Source: Flexivirga meconopsidis
Lineage (GTDB): Bacteria > Actinomycetota > Actinomycetes > Actinomycetales > Dermatophilaceae
Direction: 5' to 3'
Assembly: GCF_026162425.1 (NCBI RefSeq)
Contig: NZ_JAOBQJ010000001.1
Span: 434,001-498,000 of the forward strand
Length of the DNA: 64,000 bases
Part shown: positions 31,914-40,403 of the stretch, piece after piece
Position numbering within the stretch: position 1 is the first letter of the stretch
Layout: each line of letters opens with the position of its first letter
Made by a program: the position numbers and the translations under genes
Notes under the pieces: model-generated
The model's database searches: none
What the model saw: only the letters and a program-made list of their open reading frames with translations
Told to the model about the DNA's origin: nothing

Positions 31914-33734
31914 ATGTGCGGAATAGTCGGGTACGTCGGGCGCGCAAATGCGGTGCCGGTGTTGGTCGAAGGCCTGACCCAGCTGGAGTACCGGGGCTAC
32001 GACTCGGCGGGCATCGGGGTGCTGACCTCGCGCGGGCCGAAGGTGTTCCGCGCGGTCGGACGCGTGCGCGACCTGACCGCGACCCTGCCGTCGCGGCTGA
32101 CCGCCAAGGTCGGCATCGGGCACACGCGGTGGGCGACCCACGGACCCGCCACAGAAGCGAACGCACATCCCCATGCCGATGCGACCGGCCGAATCCTGGT
32201 GGTGCACAACGGGATCCTTGATAATGCCGCTGCATTGCGCAGCCGCCTCGCCGCTGATGGGGTCGAGTTGCGCTCCGACACCGACACTGAGGTGCTGGCA
32301 CATCTGATCGCTGCCTCCGACGCAAAGACGTTGTCCGACAAGGTGATCGACGCGCTCGGGCAGGTCACGGGCACCTACGCGATCGCTGTGGCGGACGCCG
32401 ACCTGCCCGGCGAGATCGTGGTTGCGCGGCAGGGCTCGCCCCTGATCCTCGGCGTGGGGGACCGCGAGATGTTCGTGGCGTCCGATGCTGCGGCACTCGT
32501 GCGGCATACCTCCTCGGTGGTGCACCTTGACGACGGTGAACTCGCCGTAGTCACCGCGGACAGCTTTCGCACCTTCACTGCGGACCAGGCCGACACCGGC
32601 AAGCAGCCGGAGCAGATCGAGCTCGACGTCGCCGAGTTGGAGATGGGCGGGCACGGCACGTTCATGCACAAGGAGATGCTGGAACAGCCGGCGTCCGTGC
32701 AGCGCATGCTCACCGGCCGGCTCGATCCGCGCTTCGGCACCGCCCGACTCGACGGGCTCGGCATCGATGCGCGTGAGCTGCGAATGTTCAAGCGAGTCAA
32801 GGCAATCGGCTGCGGATCGGCATACTACGTCGGCCAGATGGGCGCGGCGATGATCGAGGACCTCGCACGCATCCCGGCCGACGCGGAGGCAGCGTCGGAG
32901 TTCCGCTACCGCAACCCGATCATCGAGCCGGACACCTTGTATGTCGCGGTCAGTCAGTCCGGGGAGACCGCCGACACCCTCTTCGCGGTCCGGGAGATCC
33001 AGCGCAAGGGCGGCCGGGTGGTCGGCCTGGTCAACGTCGTCGGTTCGACGATCGCTCGCGAGTGTGACGGCGGTGTCTACCTGCACGCCGGTCCCGAGGT
33101 CAGCGTGTGTTCGACCAAGGCGCTGACCCACATGGCCGTCGGATTTGCTTTGCTGGCAGTGACGCTCGGCCGCGTGCGCGACCTGTCGCACGCCGACGGC
33201 ACCCGCATCGTCGAGGCCCTGCAGGCGCTGCCCGACCAGTTGCAGCAGATCGTCGACGCCGAGGATGCGATCGGTGTGGTGGCCAAGGAGCTTGTCGATG
33301 CGGACAACCTGTTCTACATCGGCCGGGTGCGCGGCTTCCCCGTTGCTCGTGAGGGTGCGCAGAAGCTGAAGGAGATCAGCTACCAGCACGCGGAGGCCTA
33401 CCAGGCCAGCGAGCTCAAGCACGGGCCGCTCGCGCTGATCTCGCCACGGATGCCGACGGTGGCGATCGTGCCGGACGACGACCTGACCGAGCGCAATGTC
33501 GGTGCGCTGCACGAGATCGCCGCGCGCGGCGGCACGATCGTGGCGATCACCCACGAATCGGTCGATTTCGGTGACCTGCCGGTGACCCGCATCGACGTGC
33601 CCCGCAGTGAGGTCGAACTCGACCCGATCCTGCTGACGATCCCGTTGCAGCTGCTCGCCTATCAGCTCGCGACCGCCCTCGGGCGGGACATCGATCGTCC
33701 GCGCAACCTGGCCAAGTCGGTCACCGTGGAGTGA
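31914..33734 (+). CDS. glmS: Glutamine-fructose-6-phosphate aminotransferase (isomerizing)
   Basis: A 606-residue glutamine amidotransferase. Cys2 after Met (MCGIVGYVG) is the N-terminal nucleophile of the class II glutaminase domain (~1-220, with YRGYDSAG and GHTRWATHG). Two SIS isomerase domains follow (~285-420 and ~455-600), with SQSGETADT and the C-terminal AKSVTVE. It makes glucosamine-6-phosphate from fructose-6-phosphate and glutamine, the first step of cell-wall amino sugar synthesis. GGAGAAGGAG precedes the ATG. The regulatory glmS ribozyme of Firmicutes is not present in the short upstream spacer. Confidence 0.97.
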   Translation: MCGIVGYVGRANAVPVLVEGLTQLEYRGYDSAGIGVLTSRGPKVFRAVGRVRDLTATLPSRLTAKVGIGHTRWATHGPATEANAHPHADATGRILVVHNGILDNAAALRSRLAADGVELRSDTDTEVLAHLIAASDAKTLSDKVIDALGQVTGTYAIAVADADLPGEIVVARQGSPLILGVGDREMFVASDAAALVRHTSSVVHLDDGELAVVTADSFRTFTADQADTGKQPEQIELDVAELEMGGHGTFMHKEMLEQPASVQRMLTGRLDPRFGTARLDGLGIDARELRMFKRVKAIGCGSAYYVGQMGAAMIEDLARIPADAEAASEFRYRNPIIEPDTLYVAVSQSGETADTLFAVREIQRKGGRVVGLVNVVGSTIARECDGGVYLHAGPEVSVCSTKALTHMAVGFALLAVTLGRVRDLSHADGTRIVEALQALPDQLQQIVDAEDAIGVVAKELVDADNLFYIGRVRGFPVAREGAQKLKEISYQHAEAYQASELKHGPLALISPRMPTVAIVPDDDLTERNVGALHEIAARGGTIVAITHESVDFGDLPVTRIDVPRSEVELDPILLTIPLQLLAYQLATALGRDIDRPRNLAKSVTVE

Positions 33735-33841
33735 GCCGGTTCACAAATCTTCTCGTCGGCGACCCATCCGGTTGCCGGACGGTCCCGAACCACTGATGCA
33801 CGCTCGCCGCCGAGCGAGTTTCACGAGTGAAGGGATACGTC

Positions 33842-34612
33842 ATGCTTCTTCGCAAAACCGCCATCGCCGGCGCCACCTTGGCCCTGGCCGCGGCGCCGAT
33901 GGCCATGTCGATGGGCAGCGCCAGCGCCGCCGAGGGCGGTGGCACGACCACCTTGTGGGCGAAGGCGACTCAGCTGAACGACAGCGGTGCCTCGTCGACC
34001 GTGACCGCGTGGCTGACCGGCAACCAGCTGCGCATCAAGATGGTGTCGACCGGGCTGCTCGCGGGCGCCCCGCACGCTCAGCACATCCACATCGGTGGCA
34101 GCAACCAGTGCCCGGCACCCGACGCGAAGGGCACCGGCGTTGACGGGCACCTGCGTGTCGCCGATGGAATGAAGAGCTACGGGATGATCGCAGTGTCGCT
34201 CACCAAGACCGGCGACAGCTCCCCGGACAGCGGGCTCGCGGTCGACCGCTTCCCGACCGGCAACGAGACCTACGAGCGCACCCTGACTGTGTCCGACTCG
34301 GTGGCCAAGTCGTTGCGTAACGGCGAGGGCGTCGTCGTACAGCATGGCGTGGACTACAACGGCAACGGCAAGTATGACGGTGAGTCGAAGTCCGAGTTGG
34401 ACCCGAAACTGCCTGAGGAAGCGACCGATCCGGCTACCTGCGGTGTTCTCGAGGTCAGCCAGATGAACTCCATGCCGGAGGGCGGCGTGCAGACCGGTGG
34501 CGGCTCGGACAACCCGGTCGCACCGATTGCGTTCGCCGGCGGCGCTGCTGCCGTAGTGCTCGGTGGCGCCGGATTCCTCGGCATGCGTCGCAAGAACCGC
34601 GCGAACCGCTGA
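33842..34612 (+). CDS. CHRD-like surface protein with C-terminal membrane anchor
   Basis: A 256-residue exported protein starting at ATG 33842 after GAAGGGA. The signal peptide ends near SASA/AE. The mature part contains a CHRD-like segment (TTLWAKATQLNDS, APHAQHIHIGGSNQCP, DGHLRVADG) with clustered His. Near the C-terminus a hydrophobic helix (PIAFAGGAAAVVLGGAGFLG) is followed by RRKNRANR, the layout of a sortase-anchored or membrane-held protein. No LPxTG-type motif is seen; the nearest candidate is SDNPVAP. A class F sortase gene begins 13 bp after the stop, so the two are probably one unit. Confidence 0.8.
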   Translation: MLLRKTAIAGATLALAAAPMAMSMGSASAAEGGGTTTLWAKATQLNDSGASSTVTAWLTGNQLRIKMVSTGLLAGAPHAQHIHIGGSNQCPAPDAKGTGVDGHLRVADGMKSYGMIAVSLTKTGDSSPDSGLAVDRFPTGNETYERTLTVSDSVAKSLRNGEGVVVQHGVDYNGNGKYDGESKSELDPKLPEEATDPATCGVLEVSQMNSMPEGGVQTGGGSDNPVAPIAFAGGAAAVVLGGAGFLGMRRKNRANR

Positions 34613-34625
34613 TCACCTCATCGGT

Positions 34626-35309
34626 ATGACGCAGCAGACCCACGCACACCGTCGGACAATCGGTCTGGCGGTGTGCGTGCTGCTCGTGGCGATCGGCGTC
34701 GGTGTCTGCCTGTGGGCGGTCAACCACCGTTATCGGCAAAGCGCGACGCCGCCCGCACCAGCAGCAGTCACGGCCCCGTCAGCCACGGGAGACTCCACAC
34801 CGAGCGCGCGCAGCAGCATTCCGGCACCGCGTGGGAGCTCCACCGAAGCCGCCAAAACTCCTGTGTCCAAGCCAGTTTCAGTAACGATCCCATCGATCGA
34901 CGTGTCGTCCCGGCTGCTGCATCTCGGTCTGCAGAAGGACGGCACGGTGGCGGTGCCCAGCTACGCCGACGTGATGAAGGCGGCCTGGTTCACCGGCTCC
35001 CCGGCGCCGGGCGCGGACGGTCCGGCGGTCATCGAGGGCCATGTCACCGGCCCGAATGGTCCGGGTATTTTCTACCGGCTCGGGGCGGTCCGGGTCGGCG
35101 AGGATGTGCAGGTCACCCAGTCGACCGGGCGGACGCTGACCTTCCGGGTCTACAAGACCGAGCGCTATCCCAAGAACGAGTTCCCGACCGGGGTCGTCTA
35201 CGGCAACACTGCAGGGGCGGAGCTGCGCGTGATCACCTGCGGCGGCAGCTTCGACTCATCGACCGGCCACTTCCGCGACAACACGGTCGTCTACGCCCGC
35301 CTGCAGTGA
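34626..35309 (+). CDS. Class F sortase
   Basis: A 227-residue membrane-anchored transpeptidase starting at ATG 34626. One N-terminal helix (TIGLAVCVLLVAIGVGVCLW) is followed by a Pro/Ala/Ser-rich linker (~40-80) and the sortase domain. Catalytic residues are H139 (VIEGHVTG), C205 (VITCGG) and R217 (GHFRDN). Class F sortases are actinobacterial housekeeping-like or substrate-specific enzymes that attach surface proteins to peptidoglycan. It follows the CHRD-like surface protein by 13 bp, which makes that protein its likely partner, although the substrate lacks a classical sorting signal. Confidence 0.87.
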   Translation: MTQQTHAHRRTIGLAVCVLLVAIGVGVCLWAVNHRYRQSATPPAPAAVTAPSATGDSTPSARSSIPAPRGSSTEAAKTPVSKPVSVTIPSIDVSSRLLHLGLQKDGTVAVPSYADVMKAAWFTGSPAPGADGPAVIEGHVTGPNGPGIFYRLGAVRVGEDVQVTQSTGRTLTFRVYKTERYPKNEFPTGVVYGNTAGAELRVITCGGSFDSSTGHFRDNTVVYARLQ

Positions 35310-35330
35310 GCGTCGTGGTTGCGTCTGCGC

Positions 35331-35567
35331 TCAGCGGTTGCGGTTTCGATTGCGCTGCCGGGGTCCGGCCGCTTCGCCGGCCATCATCCGGCGGCCGAAG
35401 CCCCACCACAGACCGCTGGCGACCGCGACGACGATCACCGGCCACCACGGCATCGAGGTGAACACCGCGATCAGCACCAGCACGATGAGCAGGATGGTCA
35501 GGCCCCACGCGATCTGCACCGCTTGTGCCGCGCGACCGCCGGCCGGCTTGATTGGTTGTCCGGTCAT
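35331..35567 (-). CDS. Small membrane protein, two predicted helices
   Basis: A 78-residue protein starting at ATG 35567 after GGGGAGG; the longer in-frame start overlaps the ABC-F gene. Two adjacent hydrophobic segments (AWGLTILLIVLVLIAVFTSM and WWPVIVVAVASGLWWGFG) flanked by basic termini (tail RQRNRNRNR) predict a hairpin membrane protein. No family is recognised. It lies 62 bp downstream of the ABC-F gene on the same strand and is convergent with the sortase gene. It could be co-transcribed with the ABC-F gene. Confidence 0.6.
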   Translation of the reverse strand: MTGQPIKPAGGRAAQAVQIAWGLTILLIVLVLIAVFTSMPWWPVIVVAVASGLWWGFGRRMMAGEAAGPRQRNRNRNR

Positions 35568-35629
35568 CCGCAAGCCTCCCCTGGCTACCGCCCGCTTTTC
35601 GAGCGGCGACGCGATCAGCGTATGCCCAA

Positions 35630-37201
35630 TCAGCGCAGCGTGGCCTGCGAACCGGCCCATCGCCGCCGGATCCATCGATCATGGCTGGCGACGATGACCG
35701 TCACCGGCGAGGCGAGCAACGCCTCCTCCAACTCGTCGACCAGCGCGAGCGACAGATGATTGGTGGGTTCGTCGAGCAATAACAGGTCCGGCTGGCGGGC
35801 CAGCAACAGCGCGAGCTCGACCCGCCGCTGCTGCCCGAGGCTGAGCTCGCCGACAGGCCGGCTGTGGTCGCGCGGATGCAGCAAGCCCAACGAGGACAGC
35901 GGTGTTCGAGCGCGAGCTGCGTCATACAGCTCGGCAGGGGAGCGGCTCAGGTCCCTGATGCCGACCTCCTGGGCGAGCAGCCCGACCTCTCGAGCGCGCA
36001 CCGCAACGGTCCCCTCGGTCGGTGTCATTCGTCCGGCAATGACCCCGAGCAATGTCGACTTGCCGGAGCCGTTGGCACCGGTCACCAGCAGGTGCTCACC
36101 CCGCCCGACGTCGAGTCGATCGCACCGCAACCGGTCCGGCACCTGAACCTCCCGCAGCAGCACCGAGGCGATCGGCTGCCTCTCGAACGCACCCGAAAAC
36201 TGTATGACGGCAGGGGGTTTCGGGATTCGCTCTCGCTCCAGCAGGGCGATCCGTTGCTCGGCGTTCTTGCGCCGTCGGCTCACCGTCGCCTGCACCCGCT
36301 GACCCTTGAAGCCATAGATGTATTTGTCGTTGTCCCGCGCCGGCCGGTCGTGGGCAATGTCGCTCTCGCTGGTGCGAGCGGTGGCGCGGAGCTGGTTCAG
36401 TTCGTCCTGTTGTGCCTCGAACTCCTCCTCCCAGCGCCGCCGCGAGGTGCGCTTGGCGTGCAGGTAGTCGCTGTAGTTGCCGGTGAATGCCCGGCCACCG
36501 CGGCCGTCGGTGCCGAAATGCGGCGGGTCGAGGTCGACGATCCCGGTGCACACCGCGTCGAGGAAGACGCGGTCGTGCGAGGCGACGAGCACCGCGCCGG
36601 TCTGCTCGGTCAGCTCGGTCTGCAGGAAGTCGAGGCCGTCGTCATCGAGGTGGTTGGTCGGCTCGTCGAGCAGGAACGCCTCCGGCCGGCGGGTCAGCAA
36701 CGCCGCGAGCGCGAGGCGGGACCGCTGCCCACCGGACAGCTCCGCCACCCATCGATCACCGGGTATGGCGGCAAGGCCCAACCGATGCGCAGCCACTTCG
36801 GCACGACGGTCGGCACCCCACGCGTCGTGCCGCGTCGCCCACTCCAGCAGGTCCGCGTAATCGCTCGCCGCGGCCTCGTCGTCGGCGAGTCGTTCCGCCA
36901 GCACCTCAAGGCCCGCGACCGCGTCGTGCAGGGGAGCCAGCGCCTCGCGCAGGACGGTCGCGACGTCGGCGGCCGGGTCGAGACCGGAGTCCTGTGCGTA
37001 GTAGCCGGTATCGGCGGGCACCTGGATCCGGCCGGATTCGGGCCGCTCCGCGCCGGCGAGCAGCCGCAGCAGCGTCGACTTGCCGGAGCCGTTCTCGCCG
37101 ACCAGACCGACCCGGGCGCCGGGCGGCGCGACGAGGTCGACGCCGGAAAGGACGCGGCGGTCGGCGTAGGCGAAGGTCAGCTCGGTGCAGGTAATAGACA
37201 T
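35630..37201 (-). CDS. ABC-F family ATP-binding protein
   Basis: A 523-residue soluble protein with two ABC ATPase cassettes and no membrane domain. Walker A motifs are GENGSGKST and GANGSGKST; signatures LSGGQRSRLALAALL and LSLGQQRRVELALLL; Walker B LLDEPTNHL in both. A charged linker between cassettes (~225-300, with RRRWEEEFEAQQDELNQLRA) is the ABC-F arm. These proteins act on the ribosome exit site, as translation factors or by protecting against macrolides, lincosamides or related drugs. The structured leader with a short ORF just upstream favours a drug-inducible resistance type, but that is inference. Confidence 0.92.
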   Translation of the reverse strand: MSITCTELTFAYADRRVLSGVDLVAPPGARVGLVGENGSGKSTLLRLLAGAERPESGRIQVPADTGYYAQDSGLDPAADVATVLREALAPLHDAVAGLEVLAERLADDEAAASDYADLLEWATRHDAWGADRRAEVAAHRLGLAAIPGDRWVAELSGGQRSRLALAALLTRRPEAFLLDEPTNHLDDDGLDFLQTELTEQTGAVLVASHDRVFLDAVCTGIVDLDPPHFGTDGRGGRAFTGNYSDYLHAKRTSRRRWEEEFEAQQDELNQLRATARTSESDIAHDRPARDNDKYIYGFKGQRVQATVSRRRKNAEQRIALLERERIPKPPAVIQFSGAFERQPIASVLLREVQVPDRLRCDRLDVGRGEHLLVTGANGSGKSTLLGVIAGRMTPTEGTVAVRAREVGLLAQEVGIRDLSRSPAELYDAARARTPLSSLGLLHPRDHSRPVGELSLGQQRRVELALLLARQPDLLLLDEPTNHLSLALVDELEEALLASPVTVIVASHDRWIRRRWAGSQATLR

Positions 37202-37206
37202 GGGTG

Positions 37207-37298
37207 GAGTCCGTTCGCGCAGATGGCGGACGCTCGCCGGGCAGCGGCCTCGGGCGCGAGCGATGGCGGACTCAGTGCTTCATGACGGGCGTCAGCAT
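37207..37298 (-). promoter_or_regulatory. Candidate attenuator leader of the ABC-F gene with a short upstream ORF
   Basis: On the minus strand, an 8-codon ORF (MLTPVMKH, 37298-37272) is followed by nested stems. GAGTCCG (forward 37267-37273 complement) can pair with CGGACTC immediately before the ABC-F ATG, and CGCTCGC with GCGAGCG inside it (forward 37231-37237 and 37256-37262). The outer stem would hide the only GGA near the start codon. This is the layout of ribosome-stalling attenuators that control antibiotic-protection genes. No terminator-like T-run is present, so control would be at translation. Confidence 0.5.
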
Positions 37299-37365
37299 GC
37301 CAGCCGTGGCCCGCGGCGTACAACTGAATTGTCACGAAGGCCCAGTTCGGCGGTTACGCCGGAGT

Positions 37366-37377
37366 TACCCGCGGGTA
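37366..37377. promoter_or_regulatory. Perfect palindrome upstream of the acyl-CoA synthetase gene
   Basis: TACCCGCGGGTA, embedded in GTTACCCGCGGGTATTG, lies ~62 bp before the acyl-CoA synthetase start. Position and symmetry suit a TetR- or FadR-type operator for fatty acid genes. The regulator is unknown. Confidence 0.4.
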
Positions 37378-37438
37378 TTGTGATCGGCACAACTCTCGGA
37401 GCCTCCAACGTCTCGATGGAACAGCGAAGGAAGTACGC

Positions 37439-39232
37439 ATGAGTGCGCAAACCCGTCAGCGCGTCAGTCTGCTCGACGTCGGCAAGGGCCTTGCCGGCAT
37501 GATCGGCGACCTGCCGCTGCTGGCCAAGGAGGGGCCCGGCCTGCTGCTGCGCAAGCCGACCGACAAGAACTCCGTCGGACTCATCTTCCAGAATGCGGCG
37601 GCCAAGCATCCAGAGCGCGTCTTCCTCAAGGGTGAGGACGGCAACGGTGGATTGCGCACGCTGACGTATGGCGAGGCGAACGCCCAGGTCAACCGCTTCG
37701 CGCATGTGCTGCAGTCGCAGGGCGTGAAGCGCGGCGACGTCGTCGGCATCATGGCGCACAACGACATCGACAACCTGCTCGCGATCTTCGCCGCGGTCAA
37801 ACTCGGTGCGATCGCCGGCCTGCTCAACTACAACCAGCGCGGCGACGTGCTCGCGCACAGCCTCGGCATCCTCGATGCGCGGGTGGTGCTGGTCGAGGAC
37901 GACTGCCAGGAAGGCTTCGCCACCGCCGGCGACGCCGCGGCACAGCAGACCGTGATGACCTTCAGCGACCTCAACGAGGCCGCCGAGGCCGAGAGCGACG
38001 AAAACCCCTCTGCCACAGCGCAGACCGTCGCCAAGGAGAAGGCCTTCTACATCTTCACCTCCGGCACCACGGGTATGCCGAAGGCCTCGGTCATGAGTCA
38101 CTTCCGCTGGCTGAAGTCCTACTCCGGCCTCGGTGCTCTGGGTGTGCGACTCAAGGCCACCGACACGATGTACTGCTCGCTGCCGCTCTACCACAACAAC
38201 GCGGTGACGGTCGCGCTCGGCTCGGTGCTGGTCTCCGGTGCGTCGATGGCGATCGCACCGAAATTCTCGGCGAGCAAGTTCTGGGACGACTGCATCCGTT
38301 ACGACGCAACCGCTTTCATCTACATCGGTGAGTTGTGCCGCTACCTGCTTGCGCAGCCGGCCAAACCGGTCGACCGGCAGCACAAGGTGCGGGTGATCGT
38401 CGGCAACGGCCTGCGCCCGGACATCTGGAAGGAGTTCCAGGAGCGCTTCGGCATCGAGCGGATCGCCGAGTTCTACGGCGCGAGCGAGTGCAACATCGCC
38501 TTCATCAACGCCTACAACGTCGACCAGACCGCCGGCACCTGCCCGCTGCCCTACAAGGTGGTCGCCTACGACCCCGAGACCGGCGAGGCGGTGCGCACCC
38601 CGAAGGGCCGCCTGTCCAAGGTCAAGGTCGGCGACGTCGGGCTGCTGCTCGCCAAGGTCACCGACCGGGCGCCGTTCGACGGCTACACCGACGCCGGCGC
38701 CACCGAGGCCAAGCTGCTGCGCAACGGCTTCAAGGACGGCGACGTCTGGTTCAACACCGGCGACCTGGTCCGTAACCAGGGGTTGACCCACGTGTCCTTC
38801 GTCGACCGGCTGGGCGACACCTTCCGCTGGAAGGGCGAGAATGTCGCGACCACCGAGGTCGAGGCTGCGCTCGCCCACCTCGACGACATCGAGGACGTCA
38901 CCGTCTACGGCGTCGAGGTCCCCGGCACCGACGGCAAGGCCGGTATGGCGGCAGTCGTCCTGCGGGACGGCGCGAGTTTCGACGGGCCGCAGTTGGCCAA
39001 GCACCTGGCGTCGGCACTGCCGTCATACGCCGTGCCGCTGTTTGTGCGCACCGTCTTCTCGCTGGAGCACACCTCGACGTTCAAGAGCCGCAAGGTCGAG
39101 CTGCGCGACGAGAGCTTCGACAAGGCGCGTGACGGTCAGGTCTACGTGCTGACCGATGCCGAGCGCGGCTACGTCCCGGTCTACGACGGGTATGCCGAGG
39201 AGGTCGCGGCCGCGAAGTATCCGCGCCTGTGA
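37439..39232 (+). CDS. Long-chain acyl-CoA synthetase (FadD6/FATP type)
   Basis: A 597-residue AMP-forming enzyme. The AMP-binding P-loop is FTSGTTGMPKAS (~residue 208). Further motifs are FYGASECNI (A5-like), WFNTGDLV and the hinge FVDRLGDTFRWKGENVATTE, the last two characteristic of the very-long-chain/FATP-like subgroup, with FKSRKVELR and catalytic-region Lys near the end. It activates fatty acids to acyl-CoA with ATP, probably at the membrane during uptake. GAAGGAAG precedes the ATG, and a palindromic candidate operator lies upstream. A strong bidirectional terminator follows. It is divergent from the ABC-F unit. Confidence 0.92.
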   Translation: MSAQTRQRVSLLDVGKGLAGMIGDLPLLAKEGPGLLLRKPTDKNSVGLIFQNAAAKHPERVFLKGEDGNGGLRTLTYGEANAQVNRFAHVLQSQGVKRGDVVGIMAHNDIDNLLAIFAAVKLGAIAGLLNYNQRGDVLAHSLGILDARVVLVEDDCQEGFATAGDAAAQQTVMTFSDLNEAAEAESDENPSATAQTVAKEKAFYIFTSGTTGMPKASVMSHFRWLKSYSGLGALGVRLKATDTMYCSLPLYHNNAVTVALGSVLVSGASMAIAPKFSASKFWDDCIRYDATAFIYIGELCRYLLAQPAKPVDRQHKVRVIVGNGLRPDIWKEFQERFGIERIAEFYGASECNIAFINAYNVDQTAGTCPLPYKVVAYDPETGEAVRTPKGRLSKVKVGDVGLLLAKVTDRAPFDGYTDAGATEAKLLRNGFKDGDVWFNTGDLVRNQGLTHVSFVDRLGDTFRWKGENVATTEVEAALAHLDDIEDVTVYGVEVPGTDGKAGMAAVVLRDGASFDGPQLAKHLASALPSYAVPLFVRTVFSLEHTSTFKSRKVELRDESFDKARDGQVYVLTDAERGYVPVYDGYAEEVAAAKYPRL

Positions 39233-39234
39233 TC

Positions 39235-39265
39235 GGCCGCTGACCGGTGCGACCGGTCAGCGGCC
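39235..39265. terminator. Bidirectional terminator hairpin
   Basis: Perfect 14-bp stem GGCCGCTGACCGGT / ACCGGTCAGCGGCC with a GCG loop, between convergent acyl-CoA synthetase and histidine phosphatase genes. The 3' arm overlaps the phosphatase stop codon. Confidence 0.85.
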
Positions 39266-40000
39266 GGTGACCAGCCGCGCCTCCGGCAGGTGCGCGGTCT
39301 CGTTGTAGCTGACCAGCTGCGGCGGATTCTCCTTGTCCAGCTGCAGCCGGGTCACCCCAGTGTTGTGACCGGTGAGTGACGCCATGCGCCATACGTTTTC
39401 GAGGGCAGCGTCGTTCGCCGTCTCGCGTTCGGCGTCACGCACGCCGCGGTCCCACGGCTCGCCGACGAGCAGCCTCGCCGCGATCCAGGAGATGACGCCG
39501 ACGCTGGAGATGACCAGCGTGCGTTCGGCGTCGCCCGCGAGCAGACCCTGGAACGCTGCGCGCACCCGATTGTCGAAATCGGTGAAGGTCTCGGTGTATT
39601 CGTCGTCGTGTTCGCCGCCGGCCCACCGCTCGATCGCCGCGGTGAACATGTCCTCGAACGCCGCGCGCGGCCGGAAGGTGCGCACCATGTCGGCCTTGAG
39701 CACCAGCATGTTCTTGTATGCCGGGCGGAAGGTGTTGATGATCTCGACGTGGTCGAGTTCGTTCCAGACCGGGTCGGTGTCGGACGGGGTCGCCCAGCCC
39801 GCCGCGACGCAGATCTCGGCCGCGGTCTGCCGGTGGCGCCGCAGACTGCCGGTGACGATGCGGTCCGGTCTCCACTCGCGGGTGCCCATGAACTGCCCGA
39901 GCAACCGGGACTGGGTGTGGCCGAGGTCGCTCAGCTGGTCGTAGTCGCTCTTGCCGAATGACGCCTGGCCGTGGCGCACCAGCAGCACGGAACGGGTCAT
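39257..40000 (-). CDS. Histidine phosphatase family protein
   Basis: A 247-residue phosphoglycerate mutase-like phosphatase. The phospho-acceptor motif LLVRHGQASFGKSDYDQLSD is at the N-terminus (H9 of RHG). A second catalytic-pocket region includes RIVTGSLRRHRQTAAE and the later TLVISSVGVISW, where the family normally has a second His (here Ser-Val-Gly, an unusual replacement). Glu in WNELDHVEI may be the acid. It probably removes phosphate from small molecules, with substrate unknown. It reads towards the acyl-CoA synthetase gene and shares its terminator. Confidence 0.85.
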   Translation of the reverse strand: MTRSVLLVRHGQASFGKSDYDQLSDLGHTQSRLLGQFMGTREWRPDRIVTGSLRRHRQTAAEICVAAGWATPSDTDPVWNELDHVEIINTFRPAYKNMLVLKADMVRTFRPRAAFEDMFTAAIERWAGGEHDDEYTETFTDFDNRVRAAFQGLLAGDAERTLVISSVGVISWIAARLLVGEPWDRGVRDAERETANDAALENVWRMASLTGHNTGVTRLQLDKENPPQLVSYNETAHLPEARLVTGR

Positions 40001-40074
40001 AGGACCAACCTATCCCGGGCGTGCAATGATCTCGAGACGCGCTCGCTCGTGGGGCTCGCGACGTCCGACCCGGC

Positions 40075-40341
40075 TCACGAGTCGAGCCGCACCAGCTTCC
40101 CGTCCTCGTCGACGACGAATCGGGCTGCCACCGCTCGACTTTCGGCGGGCAGCGCACTCGGGCTGACGCCGCCCGCGACGGAGTGCGTGGTCGCGATGTT
40201 CCGCAGACCGGTCGACACTCCTGCGGCCGATGCGTCGGCCGCCGGCAGTGCTCCGGCGCCGACAATGAGGATCGCCGCGCCGCCGAGGATGCCTCGGGCG
40301 ACGCGGCGAAGTGGGCCTGCTCCAGATCTGTTGGCGTTCAT
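40075..40341 (-). CDS. Small secreted protein of unknown function
   Basis: An 88-residue protein starting at ATG 40341 (MNANRSGAGPLRR). A typical Sec signal peptide (RRVARGILGGAAILIVGAGA) with likely cleavage after ADASA/AG leaves a ~50-residue mature peptide that ends RFVVDEDGKLVRLDS, without cysteines. No family is recognised. It is a single gene between the phosphatase and the desaturase, all on the minus strand, with a ~60-bp gap before it. Confidence 0.55.
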   Translation of the reverse strand: MNANRSGAGPLRRVARGILGGAAILIVGAGALPAADASAAGVSTGLRNIATTHSVAGGVSPSALPAESRAVAARFVVDEDGKLVRLDS

Positions 40342-40403
40342 GTGAATAGCCAACCGCTCCGGGCTTGGCCCCCTCTGTGCGCTGGTTGTGACGCGTGGAT
40401 GGG

